Origin: Magnetococcales bacterium
GTDB lineage: Bacteria > Pseudomonadota > Magnetococcia > Magnetococcales > JADGCL01
Length of the DNA: 42,934 nucleotides
Assembly: GCA_015229005.1 (NCBI GenBank)
Contig: JADGCL010000021.1
Span: 1 to 42,934, forward strand
Direction: 5' to 3'
The position numbers and the translations under genes are program-made. The notes beneath the pieces are model-generated. The model saw only the letters and a list, made by a program, of their open reading frames with translations, was not told the origin of the DNA and searched no databases. Positions 8,947 to 19,900 of this stretch are shown here, one piece after another; positions within the stretch are counted from its first letter, which is position 1; each line of letters begins with the position of its first letter.

Positions 8947-9803
8947 TGCGGCCTGTCGGCAAAACTGGCTTCTCCACTCATGCCCGGCATCAGGTCCGGG
9001 TGGTGGCCAACCAACCGTCCGTATACCTTGACCGTCTGGCTGACGGCATCCACCTTGGCCCCCAGTTTCGTGACCACCGCCGGGTAATCCCGCGACATCT
9101 CCGCGATATTCATCGAGAAGGAGATCCCTGGTTTCAGCCAATTGAGCCAGCGCGAGGAGACCATCAACTCCACCTCCAACTCACCGCTGGCAACCACATC
9201 GAGGAGGCTCTGCCCTGGGGTGCTGCTCTCGTGGGGACGAATCTTCCACTCCACCACTTTGCCAGCGAATGGGGCCCTCAGCTCGCAGAACGACGCTACG
9301 GCACTGGCACTGGCGACTTCGGCTTCCATTTTGGAGACCTCGGCATCGGCCAACTCCATCTCCAGGGTGCTGAGGGCGTTCATGCCGACCAGTTGGCGCT
9401 TGACCTCCAGGTTCTTGCGGGAGCCCTTCAACTCCGCCTGGACCTTCTTCAAAGCCGCTTCCTGGACCCGACAGTCAAAGCGGATCAGAACATCATTCTT
9501 GTCGAAGGCCTCGCCTGCTCTTACGGTAATTTCCCGAACCAGGGCCCCCAGCTGTGTAGAGAGTGATGATTCCATCCGTGGAACCAGGATTGCCCGAGCA
9601 CCGACATCCTGTCGGGAAGAATTTGGTGCAGGCAGCGAAGGGTCACCGGTATTGGCTGCGGAAGAGCTGGATTCCTCCGGCAGCAATGGCGACGTTCGGG
9701 GCACGGAGGGAGCTCCTCCTGGTTGGGCGGCAACCTCTCCCGACCATACCAGAACACTCCATGCCGCTGCCAAGACCACCCGTTTGCGCCCGACGCCAAT
9801 CAT
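8943..9803 (-). CDS. Periplasmic HlyD/RND-type adaptor subunit
   Basis: 286 residues. The signal peptide VVLAAAWSVLVWSGEVAA|Q leads to a low-complexity Pro/Ser linker, then a short membrane-fusion-protein core. It has a lipoyl half motif (GALVREITVRAGEAFDKND), a coiled-coil hairpin (about 125-180) and the second half motif (CELRAPFAGKVVEWKI), followed by a beta-barrel ending in DLMPGMSGEA. No membrane helix follows the signal peptide, so it is probably a soluble periplasmic adaptor. It is the first of three consecutive genes with HlyD domains. Its stop overlaps the next start, and 180 bp separate it from the upstream prepilin-LamG gene. Confidence 0.87.
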   Translation of the reverse strand: MIGVGRKRVVLAAAWSVLVWSGEVAAQPGGAPSVPRTSPLLPEESSSSAANTGDPSLPAPNSSRQDVGARAILVPRMESSLSTQLGALVREITVRAGEAFDKNDVLIRFDCRVQEAALKKVQAELKGSRKNLEVKRQLVGMNALSTLEMELADAEVSKMEAEVASASAVASFCELRAPFAGKVVEWKIRPHESSTPGQSLLDVVASGELEVELMVSSRWLNWLKPGISFSMNIAEMSRDYPAVVTKLGAKVDAVSQTVKVYGRLVGHHPDLMPGMSGEASFADRPQ

Positions 9804-9983
9804 ATGTGGTAACCCATCTAGAGATGATACCGAGAGCGGTTGGGGGAGCCCGAGGGGGAGGTTCCACCTGCGCTCTCAGCGGGGTTCTGGGGCAAGGCCC
9901 CCGAAATGACCGGGTGACACCCCTACCCATGTTTCCCCTGAACGGTTACGAAAAATCCATGGATGGAATTTCTCAACAGGCTG
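9804..9983 (-). other. Intra-operon spacer with a GC hairpin
   Basis: This 180-bp gap holds a compact hairpin, GGGGC (889-893) AAG GCCCC (897-901) in the 9889-9901 interval. It could stabilise an mRNA end or attenuate transcription between the prepilin-LamG and adaptor genes. No T-run follows it, and I see no clear promoter. Confidence 0.35.
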
Positions 9984-11681
9984 TCAGGGTTTCTCTCGAT
10001 TATACTGGGAAAGAATTTCCTGATCGGAAAAGCGTCTTTTATAGATCCGAACATCGTCCAGGTCGCCATCGAACCGCGTTGGACGCGAGGGGCCGTTGAA
10101 CACCAGCGTATCGCCTATGGCCCATGTACCTGTCCATGCCGTAGATGGCACAATGAAATAAGGGGAGACGTAGTCGGTCCCCACCGAACCGGCAGTGAGG
10201 GTTCCCACGGAGCTTGTTACGCTGAAGGTCCCTAGTGCATCCACTACGGTTATTGTCCATGGTACGGTCGTCGGAACCGAATCGGCAATTATCGATCCCG
10301 CGACGTAACCTCCTCCGAAAGATGTCACCACGGGGGCCCCTACCGCGACCATGCTGTTTCCGCCTACACCGGTCCACCCCGGGGTTGTGGTATCGGGGTT
10401 GGTAACTGTGGAGGAAACCGTCGCCGGATCGGAGCGCACGCCATTGATGTAAAAGTGTATCTCTCCGTCGCTGGTATCGAAGGTCACGGCCAGGTGGTTC
10501 CAGGAACCGAGAGGGACCGTCCCTGTCGAGGAACGGGCTGTAGCGGCCGGTCCTCCACGGAAGTAGACACTGCCGCCTGTGGCGGTGGTCGCACCGCTGG
10601 TGATCCCGAAAATATACCCCCCTGTCGAATCCATATTGCACAGGACGCAGGAGTAATCCTGGTCGGTCGTGAGTACGTTTGCGGTCTGGTTCACCCAGGC
10701 CATGATGGTAAAATCCGTCCCGCTCAGGTTGAACCCCATCGCGTTGACGGACCCACTGTCGTTGTTAACCTGAAGATATTGCGTCGCGGACGCGGACTGC
10801 ACGAGTCGGCGTGCGCTGGTATTGGGAGAAGCCGCCGTCGAATGGCGATCCGCGACCGGGGTCGGCTGACTCGGTCCAGCCACGGCAGGAGTTGTCAGGT
10901 CCCGGGTATTGCCGCTCCAATCGGCCGTATCCGTCGTGAATGGGTAGAAGACCTCCATATCGGCCCCGAGCTCCCGACGTGCGGCCGTGAAGGCAGGCAG
11001 AACCGTATCATCGGTCGTGATATCCGTTCCCAGCGAGTCCAGCCGGAAGAAGCTGCTGTCCATGACGGTGTCGTCGTAAGTGGACGACCGGGCGCGGTCG
11101 GGACTTTCGAAGCAGGGAGGGGCGGCATTGTTGTCGTTGGCGACGCCCCCGTCCGGGCCGTAACTGACGATGGCGAACGGAACATTGGTTCCGGCGGTGC
11201 AGGCCTCACCCTCGGCCGTGGTGTGGACAAGGGTTGCATCGAAGGCGGCAGTGCCTGCCGTGATCAAGAGCTGGCGAAAAGCCGCAACAGAGGCTATCGA
11301 CGGGGAGGCCAGACTGGGGTTGACGCCGTAACGAATGAGACCGCCATAGGAGTCGGCGCCGCTCGACAGGCCCAGGGTCCTGAAGGGGAGCCACCCGAAG
11401 GCCCCGGTGCAATTGCTGGCGACGGAGTCCTCTTCCCCGTCCACGGAGTCGCCGACGGCGCCCCCATCCGGACAGGGCAGGCGATTGTTGGCAATGGCAA
11501 AGGCCTCGATCGCATCCCTCGCCTGGACCATCACATCCTCGGAAGTTTCCAATGCCCGCAGCCTGATGCCCATGTTGAAAAATGGCAAGGAGGCAGCCAG
11601 AAAGGCCCCGAAAGCGACCATGAGGACGGCCAAGTGGATGAGGGTGAATCCCCCTTTTCCGGCATGGAAGGTCGGTTTCAT
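9984..11681 (-). CDS. Type IV prepilin-like protein with C-terminal LamG (concanavalin-like) domain
   Basis: About 565 residues from ATG 11681. The N-terminus is a class III (prepilin) signal: basic residues, GKGG|FTLIHLAVL and a 20-residue hydrophobic helix. Cleavage would fall after Gly11. Position +5 is His instead of the near-universal Glu. Residues about 60-140 hold a pseudopilin-like segment (NRLPCPDGG, GWLPFRTLGL, GGLIRYGV). The C-terminal third is a LamG jelly roll (FTIMAWVNQT, GSWNHLAVTFD, GEIHFYINGV, FDGDLDDVRIYKRRFSDQEI), with an unusual insertion of about 70 residues before its last strands. The role is probably a surface or pseudopilus-linked binding module working with the giant protein. 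The frame is open upstream to a TTG at 11948, but that part has no pilin features and overlaps the previous gene. It lies 176 bp after the TolC-SH3 stop. Confidence 0.82.
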   Translation of the reverse strand: MKPTFHAGKGGFTLIHLAVLMVAFGAFLAASLPFFNMGIRLRALETSEDVMVQARDAIEAFAIANNRLPCPDGGAVGDSVDGEEDSVASNCTGAFGWLPFRTLGLSSGADSYGGLIRYGVNPSLASPSIASVAAFRQLLITAGTAAFDATLVHTTAEGEACTAGTNVPFAIVSYGPDGGVANDNNAAPPCFESPDRARSSTYDDTVMDSSFFRLDSLGTDITTDDTVLPAFTAARRELGADMEVFYPFTTDTADWSGNTRDLTTPAVAGPSQPTPVADRHSTAASPNTSARRLVQSASATQYLQVNNDSGSVNAMGFNLSGTDFTIMAWVNQTANVLTTDQDYSCVLCNMDSTGGYIFGITSGATTATGGSVYFRGGPAATARSSTGTVPLGSWNHLAVTFDTSDGEIHFYINGVRSDPATVSSTVTNPDTTTPGWTGVGGNSMVAVGAPVVTSFGGGYVAGSIIADSVPTTVPWTITVVDALGTFSVTSSVGTLTAGSVGTDYVSPYFIVPSTAWTGTWAIGDTLVFNGPSRPTRFDGDLDDVRIYKRRFSDQEILSQYNREKP

Positions 11682-11857
11682 CTGTTGTTCATCCCGGGAA
11701 TCCGAAACCTTGATATGGGAGACCCGCGCCCCGCGCCACCCTCGCGGAAACGACGCTTGGCCAGCGACGATGGCCCACGCAGCCCTGCGGCATGCTACAC
11801 CTGCTTCGATCCGACCGCAATCGAATTGCCCGGTCTCGAACGGGACGGAAGGAAGGG

Positions 11858-13990
11858 CTAGCCACCCGTGGAGACCTTGGAACGGAAGACCCACCCCTCG
11901 CTTGCGCCGGTTCCCGGGACAGGGACGAGCAGACGAACCCTGAACCAATCCTTCTGCGTTTCGAGGATGGTCATGCGTGTTCCGTCGTCGAGGATTGCCT
12001 TGGGGAGAAACTGGAATCCGGGCCCCAGTCTCAGTTTGGTCCGACCCACGGCAACCGCCTGGGGAGGATTCTTCGGTCCTCTGTTTTCAGAACTCCCGGC
12101 GTGGTCACCGGGTTTGCGCACACTTTCACGCCGAACCTTGTCGGGGGAAGCCGGAGGGGAAATGCTTTCCCCGGCGCTGGCTATACTCCCGGACCGGGGG
12201 TGATCCGCCGGCGCCGCGTCCTTGACCGGGGGGGTGGACTGGGGAGCGGGAGGATCCTGCATCGCGCTGGTGACGCCCGTATTCTTCCCAATGGATGAGC
12301 CCCCCAACGCGGTGAAGACCTCGCCACGTTGCCACTTTTCCAGGGAGCGCCCGATCGACTCCCGAAGAGCCTCGAGATCCGGAAGTTCCCCTGTATCGGG
12401 CAAGAGATCGAAGCCGACCGAGGCCATCAATCTGCCGATGGCATTCTGCACCGTGGCACGGGCGACTTCACGCTGCATTTCGGCCAACAGCTCCCGGCTC
12501 TCCTTGCGAATCACCTCGAGCAGGTGTTCGGCGTTGGCCGACCGCGACTGACGCGCCAACTCTCCCAGCGAAAAGGCCACGGAGAGGGTCTCCTGGGAAA
12601 GGCGGAGATCCTCCATCGCCTGTTGGTAACTCAGCAGGGCGACATCCACCTGGGTCACCACGGCCACGGCAAGGGCCTGACGCTGCATCTGGCCAAGTTC
12701 TTTGCGACTTTCCGACAACCGGATGGCCTCCGGTCCGCTGACCATATTGATCAGGTTCCAGGCCAGTTTGAGGCTGCCATCGATCCACTGCCGGTTGAAC
12801 ATGTAGGGATTATCGGTGGTGTGGGCCCCAAGACCGACCTCGATCCCCGGCAACATGCGCAACCGGGCCTTGGTGGTTTCGTCGGCATTGACCCGATCCT
12901 GATAATCCCCCTCCCGGATCTCGGGGCGTTGCAGGAGCGCGATCCCGCGCAACCGTTCCGCGTTCGTGAACTCTTCCGGGAGGACCAGACACTCCCCACA
13001 TCCCGATTCATCCAGCGGGGCCAGCTCATAATCGGTCCCGGGGGGAAGGCTCATGAGGGAGGCCAGCTCCAACCGGGCGGAGAGCAGTTCGCGTTTGAGG
13101 CTGGAGATCTGTTTCAGGATCTCCAGCAGGGCCATCTGGTATTCCAGAGTCTGAGCAGGATTCTGCAGCAGAGTGGTGCCCGATTTGCGGGAGGTATCGA
13201 GGGCGGTACGAATGCGCCCGTAGGCCTCGTCCAGTTTGGGAACGAAGCGCTGGGCGCTCAGCGCCTTCCAATAGGCGTAGCGGACATCCTGAACCAGGTT
13301 GCTGACGATTTTCCGTCTGCTCTCGTGGGCGGCCAGGGCCTTGTTCTGCTGCTGCCGCATTTTGAGATAGGTCACCCCGAAATCGAGGATATTCCATGCC
13401 ATGCTGAGATCGATGGCAACGGTCTGCCTCTCCTGGGAAGTGGAATATTCCAGCGACTGTACCCCGCTCAACAGGGAGCGCGACCGGGAACCCGCTTCGT
13501 TGTCGCGGAAGGTATAACCGGCATCCGCCACCACCCGGGGCAGCAGCTCCCACCGGGTCAGGTCGGACTCTCCCCGCGCCACCGCCAACTCCAGCACTTT
13601 CAGACGCTGGTTGACGTTGTAGCGAATCGTCCGGGCCAGGGCTTCCGCGAAGGTGACGGGATGGCGAATCGGCTCCTGCCCCTGGTAGAGGGCAGTGTTG
13701 TCGGCATTGATCCGTTCCTGCAGTTCCTGGGATGTCAGGGGCTGACTCAGGGGAGCGCAGCCGGAGAGCCAAACCACTCCCGCTGCAAGAAGCGACTTGA
13801 GGGTGAGAGTCGGGAGGAGATGAGACAACCCGCTGCCGAGCCATGGCGACCCCGGCGCAGTCCGGGTGACGTCTCTCGGGGAAGTACCTTCCAACGGAGT
13901 CCGTCGCCGTTCGCGACGGACCCCGCAGCAGAGGATCCGGCTGACCATCCGTGGAGTGCCCTGTTCGTTCGCCGACGGGCCGTTACGCAC
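11858..13990 (-). CDS. TolC-family outer membrane lipoprotein with C-terminal SH3 domain
   Basis: 710 residues from the GTG start. A lipobox (VVWLSGC, Cys78) follows a hydrophobic stretch, so the mature protein should be lipid-anchored, as in NodT/OprM-type factors. The first 77 residues are long for a signal, and an internal start such as ATG 13948 or the TTG near residue 33 may be used. Residues about 85-530 are an outer-membrane-factor fold with two OEP repeats. Then comes a Pro/Ser-rich linker (about 540-640), and the last 70 residues form a bacterial SH3-like module (TKLRLGPGF, DGTRMTILETQKDWFRVRL, EGWVFRSKV). The start overlaps the giant gene's stop by 8 bp. It is probably the outer-membrane channel of this operon, distinct from the TolC at 760-2154. 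The SH3 module may bind peptidoglycan. Confidence 0.87.
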   Translation of the reverse strand: MRNGPSANEQGTPRMVSRILCCGVRRERRRTPLEGTSPRDVTRTAPGSPWLGSGLSHLLPTLTLKSLLAAGVVWLSGCAPLSQPLTSQELQERINADNTALYQGQEPIRHPVTFAEALARTIRYNVNQRLKVLELAVARGESDLTRWELLPRVVADAGYTFRDNEAGSRSRSLLSGVQSLEYSTSQERQTVAIDLSMAWNILDFGVTYLKMRQQQNKALAAHESRRKIVSNLVQDVRYAYWKALSAQRFVPKLDEAYGRIRTALDTSRKSGTTLLQNPAQTLEYQMALLEILKQISSLKRELLSARLELASLMSLPPGTDYELAPLDESGCGECLVLPEEFTNAERLRGIALLQRPEIREGDYQDRVNADETTKARLRMLPGIEVGLGAHTTDNPYMFNRQWIDGSLKLAWNLINMVSGPEAIRLSESRKELGQMQRQALAVAVVTQVDVALLSYQQAMEDLRLSQETLSVAFSLGELARQSRSANAEHLLEVIRKESRELLAEMQREVARATVQNAIGRLMASVGFDLLPDTGELPDLEALRESIGRSLEKWQRGEVFTALGGSSIGKNTGVTSAMQDPPAPQSTPPVKDAAPADHPRSGSIASAGESISPPASPDKVRRESVRKPGDHAGSSENRGPKNPPQAVAVGRTKLRLGPGFQFLPKAILDDGTRMTILETQKDWFRVRLLVPVPGTGASEGWVFRSKVSTGG

Positions 13991-16900
13991 CGGCCAGTTG
14001 ACCGACTGTACCGCTCAATGAGGCCACCTTCCTGGGAGCAACGGCAATCTTGAACGTCGAAGATACCGAAACGCCCGCCTTGTCCTTGGCCGTTACGCGC
14101 ACGAGGAGATCGCCGGCTACAGTGGTCGTCGGGGGAGTGCCGGTGAAGGTGCGGGTAGTGCCATTGAATTTCAACCATGAGGGCAGGGAGGAGCCGTTCT
14201 CCAGGAAGGCGGAATAACTCAGGACATCATCCGCGTCCTGGTCGACAAAGGTATCGCGGGTGAAGGTATGAGTGAACTTGCTGCCCATGGTGGCGGTGGC
14301 ATCGACCAGGGGAACGCCGGCGTTCAGGGCAGGGCCGTTGTTCGTCACCGACAGAGTGAAGGCGCCGGAAACCGAGGTCATCGACTTGTCCGTGGCTGTG
14401 ACGACGATACGGTAGTCACCCACGGCACCCACCGGCTTGCCGGTAAAAGTGCGGGTGGAGGCGTTGAACTTCAGCCAGGAAGGCGTCGCAGAGCCGTCTT
14501 CCATCCCGAAGGTGTAGGTCAGCGCGTCGCCCTTGTCCGCGTCGGTAAAGGTGTTGGCGGGAATCTGGAATTTCAATGATCCGGCGTGGGAAATCGTCCG
14601 ATCTTCGATGGCCCTGGCCAGAACCGGACCGTTGCTGGTCACCGACAGCCTGAAGGTGTCGGAGGCCGAGGCCCCCAACTTGTCGGTGGCCGTGACCACG
14701 ATCTCAAAATCTCCGGAAACCCCGAGCGGTTTGCCGGAGAAGGTGCGGGTGGTGGCGTTGAAGGTCAGCCACGCAGGGATGGGCGAACCGTCCGCCATGG
14801 CCACGGTGTAGGTCAGCAGATCACCCTTGGCCGAGGGGGCGAGGGTGCCGTTTGCCGTGACGACGTAGGTCCCCGCCTTGCCGGTGACGTCGGCATCGGT
14901 AAACATGCCGTCGGGGAGCTTGAAGGAGATCTTCTCGGCGTGGGAAAAGGTCCGGTCGCCGATCGGGACGGCGACCACGGGGGCGCTGTTGATGAGCGAC
15001 AGGGTGAAGGTATCGGAAACCGAGAGGCCGGCGCTGTCGGTGGCCGTGACGACGATGCCGAAATCACCCGTGACCCCTGCTGCGGTGACACTATAGAAAG
15101 TTCCGGTCGTGGCGTTGAGACTCAGCCACGCCGGGGCGGCGGAACCATCCGCCATGGCGAAGGAGTAGGTCAGTTTGTCTCCCGCATCGACATCGACGAA
15201 AACATCCGCAGGTATCCTGAAATTGACCGACCCCAGGTAGGACGCGGTTTGATCGGCGACAGGTTTGGCGAGTATCGGGGCGCTGTTGGTGGCCGAAAGC
15301 TGGAAGAGGGCCGAAGATGCGGCGACGCCGTTGTCCAGGGCGGTGATGCGAATATCGAGATCCCCCAGATTTCCGACTCCGGGTTTGCCGGAGAAGGTCT
15401 GAGTCGCGGCATTGAAGGTCAGCCAGGGGAGGGCGGTTCCATCCGCCAGGGTGGCGGTGTAGGTCCTCGTGACACCGCTGGCAGGCCTCTGGAAGATGTT
15501 AGAAACCTTGAGGGAAATGGCCTCGCTAAAGGCAACGGAGAGGTCCTGGATGGGGACCAGGACTCCGGGATTGACGACCGTGAGAACCATATTGCCGGAG
15601 ACGCTCGATCCATTGCTGTCGGTTGCGGTCAGTTGCACGGAGAGCTGCCCCGCATCGCTGCTGTAGGTCGGCGTTCCGGAGAAGGTACGGGTGGCGGGAT
15701 CGAACGAGAGCCACGCCGGCAGGGGTGAGCCGTCCGCACGGGTCGCCGTGTAGGTCAGCGCGTTACCCGCCCCGCCGACGACGGTATCCGCTGGAACCTG
15801 GAACGAGAACGGGCTCCCCACCGTGGCGCTTTGGCCGGCAATGCTCTTGGCGAACTCCGGAGCGCGATCGGCGCTGTCCACGATCAGGGAGAAGAGGCTC
15901 GAGGCCGTGGCATTGCTTGTATCGGTGGCCGTCACCTTCAGGGAAAGCGTGCCCACGTCGCTACTGGCCGGGGTGCCGGAAAAGGTGCGGGTGGCAGCGT
16001 TGAAGGAGAGCCACCCTGGCAGCGAGGAACCATCCGCTCGGGTGGCGGAATAGGTCAGAGTATCCCATACGTCCGGATCGGTGAAGGCCGGGACCTGGAG
16101 GGAGAAAGCGGTATCCTCGGAGGCGTTCTGGTCGGTGATACTGGCAACCGTCGGGGCATCGTTGGTGTTCTGCACCGTCAGGGTGAAGGTGGAGGAAGCG
16201 GTGGCGTTGGAGGTGTCCATCGCCGTCACCTTGACGGACAATGTGCCCACGTCGCCATTGGTCGGGGTGCCGGAAAAGGTGCGGGTGGCGGTGTTGAAGG
16301 AGAGCCACCCCGGCAGTGAGGAGCCATCCGCACAGGTGGCGGAATAGGTCAGGGTATCCCCCACGTCCGGGTCGGTGAACGTCGGGACCTGGAAAGAGAA
16401 AGCGGCATCCTCGGAGGCGTTCTGGTCGGTAACACCGGCAGCCACCGGTGCATCGTTGGTGTTCTGCACCGTCAGGGTGAGGGAGAGGGAGGCCGAGGCG
16501 CCAGCGAGGTCGGTGGCAGTGACAACAACGTCTGCTGCCCCTACGTCTCCGTTGCCCGGGGTGCCGGAGAAGGTGCGGGTGATGGCGTTGAAGGTCAGCC
16601 ACCCCGGAAGGCCGGAGGCCGAGTAGGACAGCGAGTCGCCAGCGTCTTCATCGGAGAAAGTATTGGCCGGAAGGGTATAGGAGTAAGTGTTACCTTCCGT
16701 GATCTGCGAACTTGCCAATTGAGGACGGGTGTCAACAATAGAAATCCACCCGTCAACATCTTTGCCGGCGCTGAATGCCACAATACGAGCGTCCGATGAA
16801 AGCTGGATGGTACTCACATCTCCCGTAGGAGCGGAAGACGAAACGATCGTAACCGATCCGGTCAGGGTATCCTTCAGGAAAACGCCATCGGTCCCATATG

Positions 16901-19900
16901 CACCCACCCCGGGCACGAAATTATTGGACCAGCTCACAAACGCCACATAGCGCCCGTCGGTCGATAAGACGGGGTTATACGAATAAGTATTGCCCACGGT
17001 GCCGGAGGCGGAACTGGAGACAAGCGTGACCGAGCCGGTCACGGTGTCCTTCAGAAAAACGTCCGAAACCCCGTTCGTATCCCCGGGCACGAGGTTACTC
17101 GAGTAGCCCCAGGTCACCGCATAGCGCCCACCGTCCAATACAACGGGGCTATTATACGAGTGGCCATTGCCCACGGTGCCGGAGGCGGTGCCAGAGACAA
17201 GCGTGAGCGAGCCGGTCTGGGTGTCCTTCAGGAAGATGTCATGGGTCTCGTTCGTATCCCCGGAAACGAAATTGGTGGCGCCGCTCAAGAACGCCACATA
17301 TCGCCCACTGGGCGATAAGACGGGCACGTCGGAAGAGGAATTGCCTGCGGTGCCGGAGGCGGTACTGCTGACAAGCGTGATCGCGCCGGTCTGGGTGTCC
17401 TTCAGGAAGATGTCAGCGGTCCCGTTCGTGTCCCCGGGTACAAGGTTGCTGGCACGGCTCAAGAACGCCGCGTAGCGCCCGTCGGCCGACAAGGCGTGTC
17501 TTATCAGCTGACCATTAGCGACGCCCGATTGAGCATCGCCCACAATGCCGGAGGCAGAACTGCTGACAAGCACGACTGATCCGGTTACGGTGTCCTTCAG
17601 GAAAACGTCAGAGACCCCGTTCGTATCCCCGGAGACGAGATTGCTCGCGGAACTCGCGAAGGACACGTACCGCCCGTCGACTGATATAAGGGGTCTGATC
17701 GACTGATAATTGCCCACGGCGCCGGAGGCGGAACCGGAGACAAGCGTGATCGAGCCGGTCAGGGTGTCCTTCAGGAAAATGTCGGACACCCCGTTCGTAT
17801 CCCCGGGCGCGAAATTGCTCGCGTCGCTTGTGAACGCCACATAGCGCCCGTCGGACGACAAGACGGGGCTATATGAATGAGCGTTGCCCAGCGTTCCGGA
17901 GGCGGAACGGGAGACGAGCGTGATCGCGCCGGTCAGGGTGTCCCTCAGGAAAACGTCAGACACCCCGTTCGTATCCCCGGGCACGAGATCGCCGGCCACG
18001 CCGGAGAACGCCACGTAGCGCCCATCGGCTGTCACGGAGAATGTGGCGCCGGCGAGGGGCCGGCTGCGGATGTTGACGACGGACCCGGTCACTGTCGGGG
18101 CGTCATTGATGCTGCCCACCGCTGCCGTCGCCGCGCTGGCCACGCTCTCGAGCGTTTCGAGGCCGTCGGTGTAGCTTGCCACCGCGCGGACGGACTTGCC
18201 GAGCAGGGCCTGCTGATCAAGCCTCAAGGTGCTGTTAATGGCCCCGGAAATATCCGTCCAGCCGGAAGAACCATTCGCCGAAGATTGCCACTTGTAGCTG
18301 ACCGTGCCCATGCCGTCGGCGTCACCAAGGGAGTTGCTCGCGGTCAGGACGCAATCCTCGGATACGGTCCCGGACACGGTCACTGTGCCAGTTGGGGCAT
18401 CGTTGACGTTGGCCACTTTGGTGGTCGCCGCGCTGGCCACGCTCTCAAACGTTCCGAAACCGTCGGTGTAGTTTGCTACCGCGCGGATGTACTTGCCGAC
18501 CAACGTCTGATTATCGAGGTTCAAAAAACTGTAGCCGTCCGCCCCGGTGATGTCCGTCCAGCCGGAAGAACCGTTCTCCGAAGATTGCCACTTGTAGCTG
18601 ACAACGCCCATGCCGTCGACGTCGCCAAGGGAATTGCTCACGGTCAACGTGCTGTCCTCGGATGCGGTTCCAGACACGGTCACTGTTCCCGTCGGGGCAT
18701 CGTTGACATTGACCACCTTGGCGGTCGCCGCGCTGGCCACGCTCTCGGGCGCTCCGAAACTGTCGGTGTAGCTTGCCACCGCGCGGATGTACTTGCCGAC
18801 CAACGATTGCTGATCAAGGGTCAAGGAGCTGAGAGTGGCCCCGGGGATGTCTGTCCAGCCGGAAGTGCCGTTCGCCGAAGATTGCCACTTATAACTGACA
18901 ACGCCCATGCCGTCGACGTCGCCAAGGGAATTGCTCACGGACAACGTGCTGTCCTCGGACGCGGTCCCGGATACGGCCACTGAGCCCGTCGGGGCATCGT
19001 TGGTGTTCTGCACCACAACCATGTAATCGGCGTAGACAGACCCACCTTGTCCATCGTTGGCGGTCACCCGGAATGTGCGGGCGCCCACGTCCCCATTGCG
19101 CGGGGTGCCGGAAAAGGTGCGGGTGGTCGGGTCGAAAGAGAGCCACGCCGGCAGTGCCGACCCATTCGACTGGGCCGCAGTGATGGTCAAGCTGCTGCCG
19201 ACATCCAAATCGACAAAGGGTTTGACCTGGTATGAAAAAGCCGAATCCTCCAAGGCGTTTACCCAGACCGGCACTGTCACCTTTTCAGCCATGAGTTCGA
19301 TAACGTTGGCTATGTAGGTGTTGCCAATGCTCTTGTTCAACCCATATGGATATCCCGGATAGCTGGACTCGTAATAGTCCAAAGGTACTGTTGAATAATA
19401 GACATAGCCGCTTCCGTATTTGTAATAAAAGCTTACGATCTGGCCTGACACACCCGTACCCAGGACGGGGACTGCACCGGCTGGAAGACCGGAGGTTATG
19501 TAGCCGTGATAGGACCATCCACCATTATCCATACTTGTGTTGCTCACGACACCGGCGGGACCATTGGTCAGCCGGTACGTCGGAGAGTCATTCAACAGCA
19601 CCGTGATATCAGATCCGAACGAATAAACTGTTGTAAGTGAGAGCCCGCCCGGTAGAAACAAATTTGGATTCAAGCTCCTGTCATGGACTATAAGACTCAT
19701 TCCACCATCTCTAACACGAATGCCAATGTCGCCGAGTCTGGATAGATACTCGAACGTGTCGCCGTACGCACGATCGACATGAAGAACGTCAACAGATTGA
19801 AGTGCAGCACTGTTTGGGTCAGAAATAAAGACCGGGGACATCCCGGAGGAGTTGATGGAATTTGCCTGCCACGACGCCCCCCCTCCCCAGTCCATGAAAT

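Noticed and set aside
11682-11948. N-terminal extension of the prepilin-LamG gene from TTG 11948
   Set aside because: The prepilin signal must be near the N-terminus; ATG 11681 places it there, and the extension overlaps the TolC-SH3 gene.
12329-14053. 574-codon plus-strand frame opposite the TolC-SH3 gene
   Set aside because: The minus strand encodes a recognisable lipoprotein with OEP and SH3 domains; the plus frame is low-complexity without motifs.
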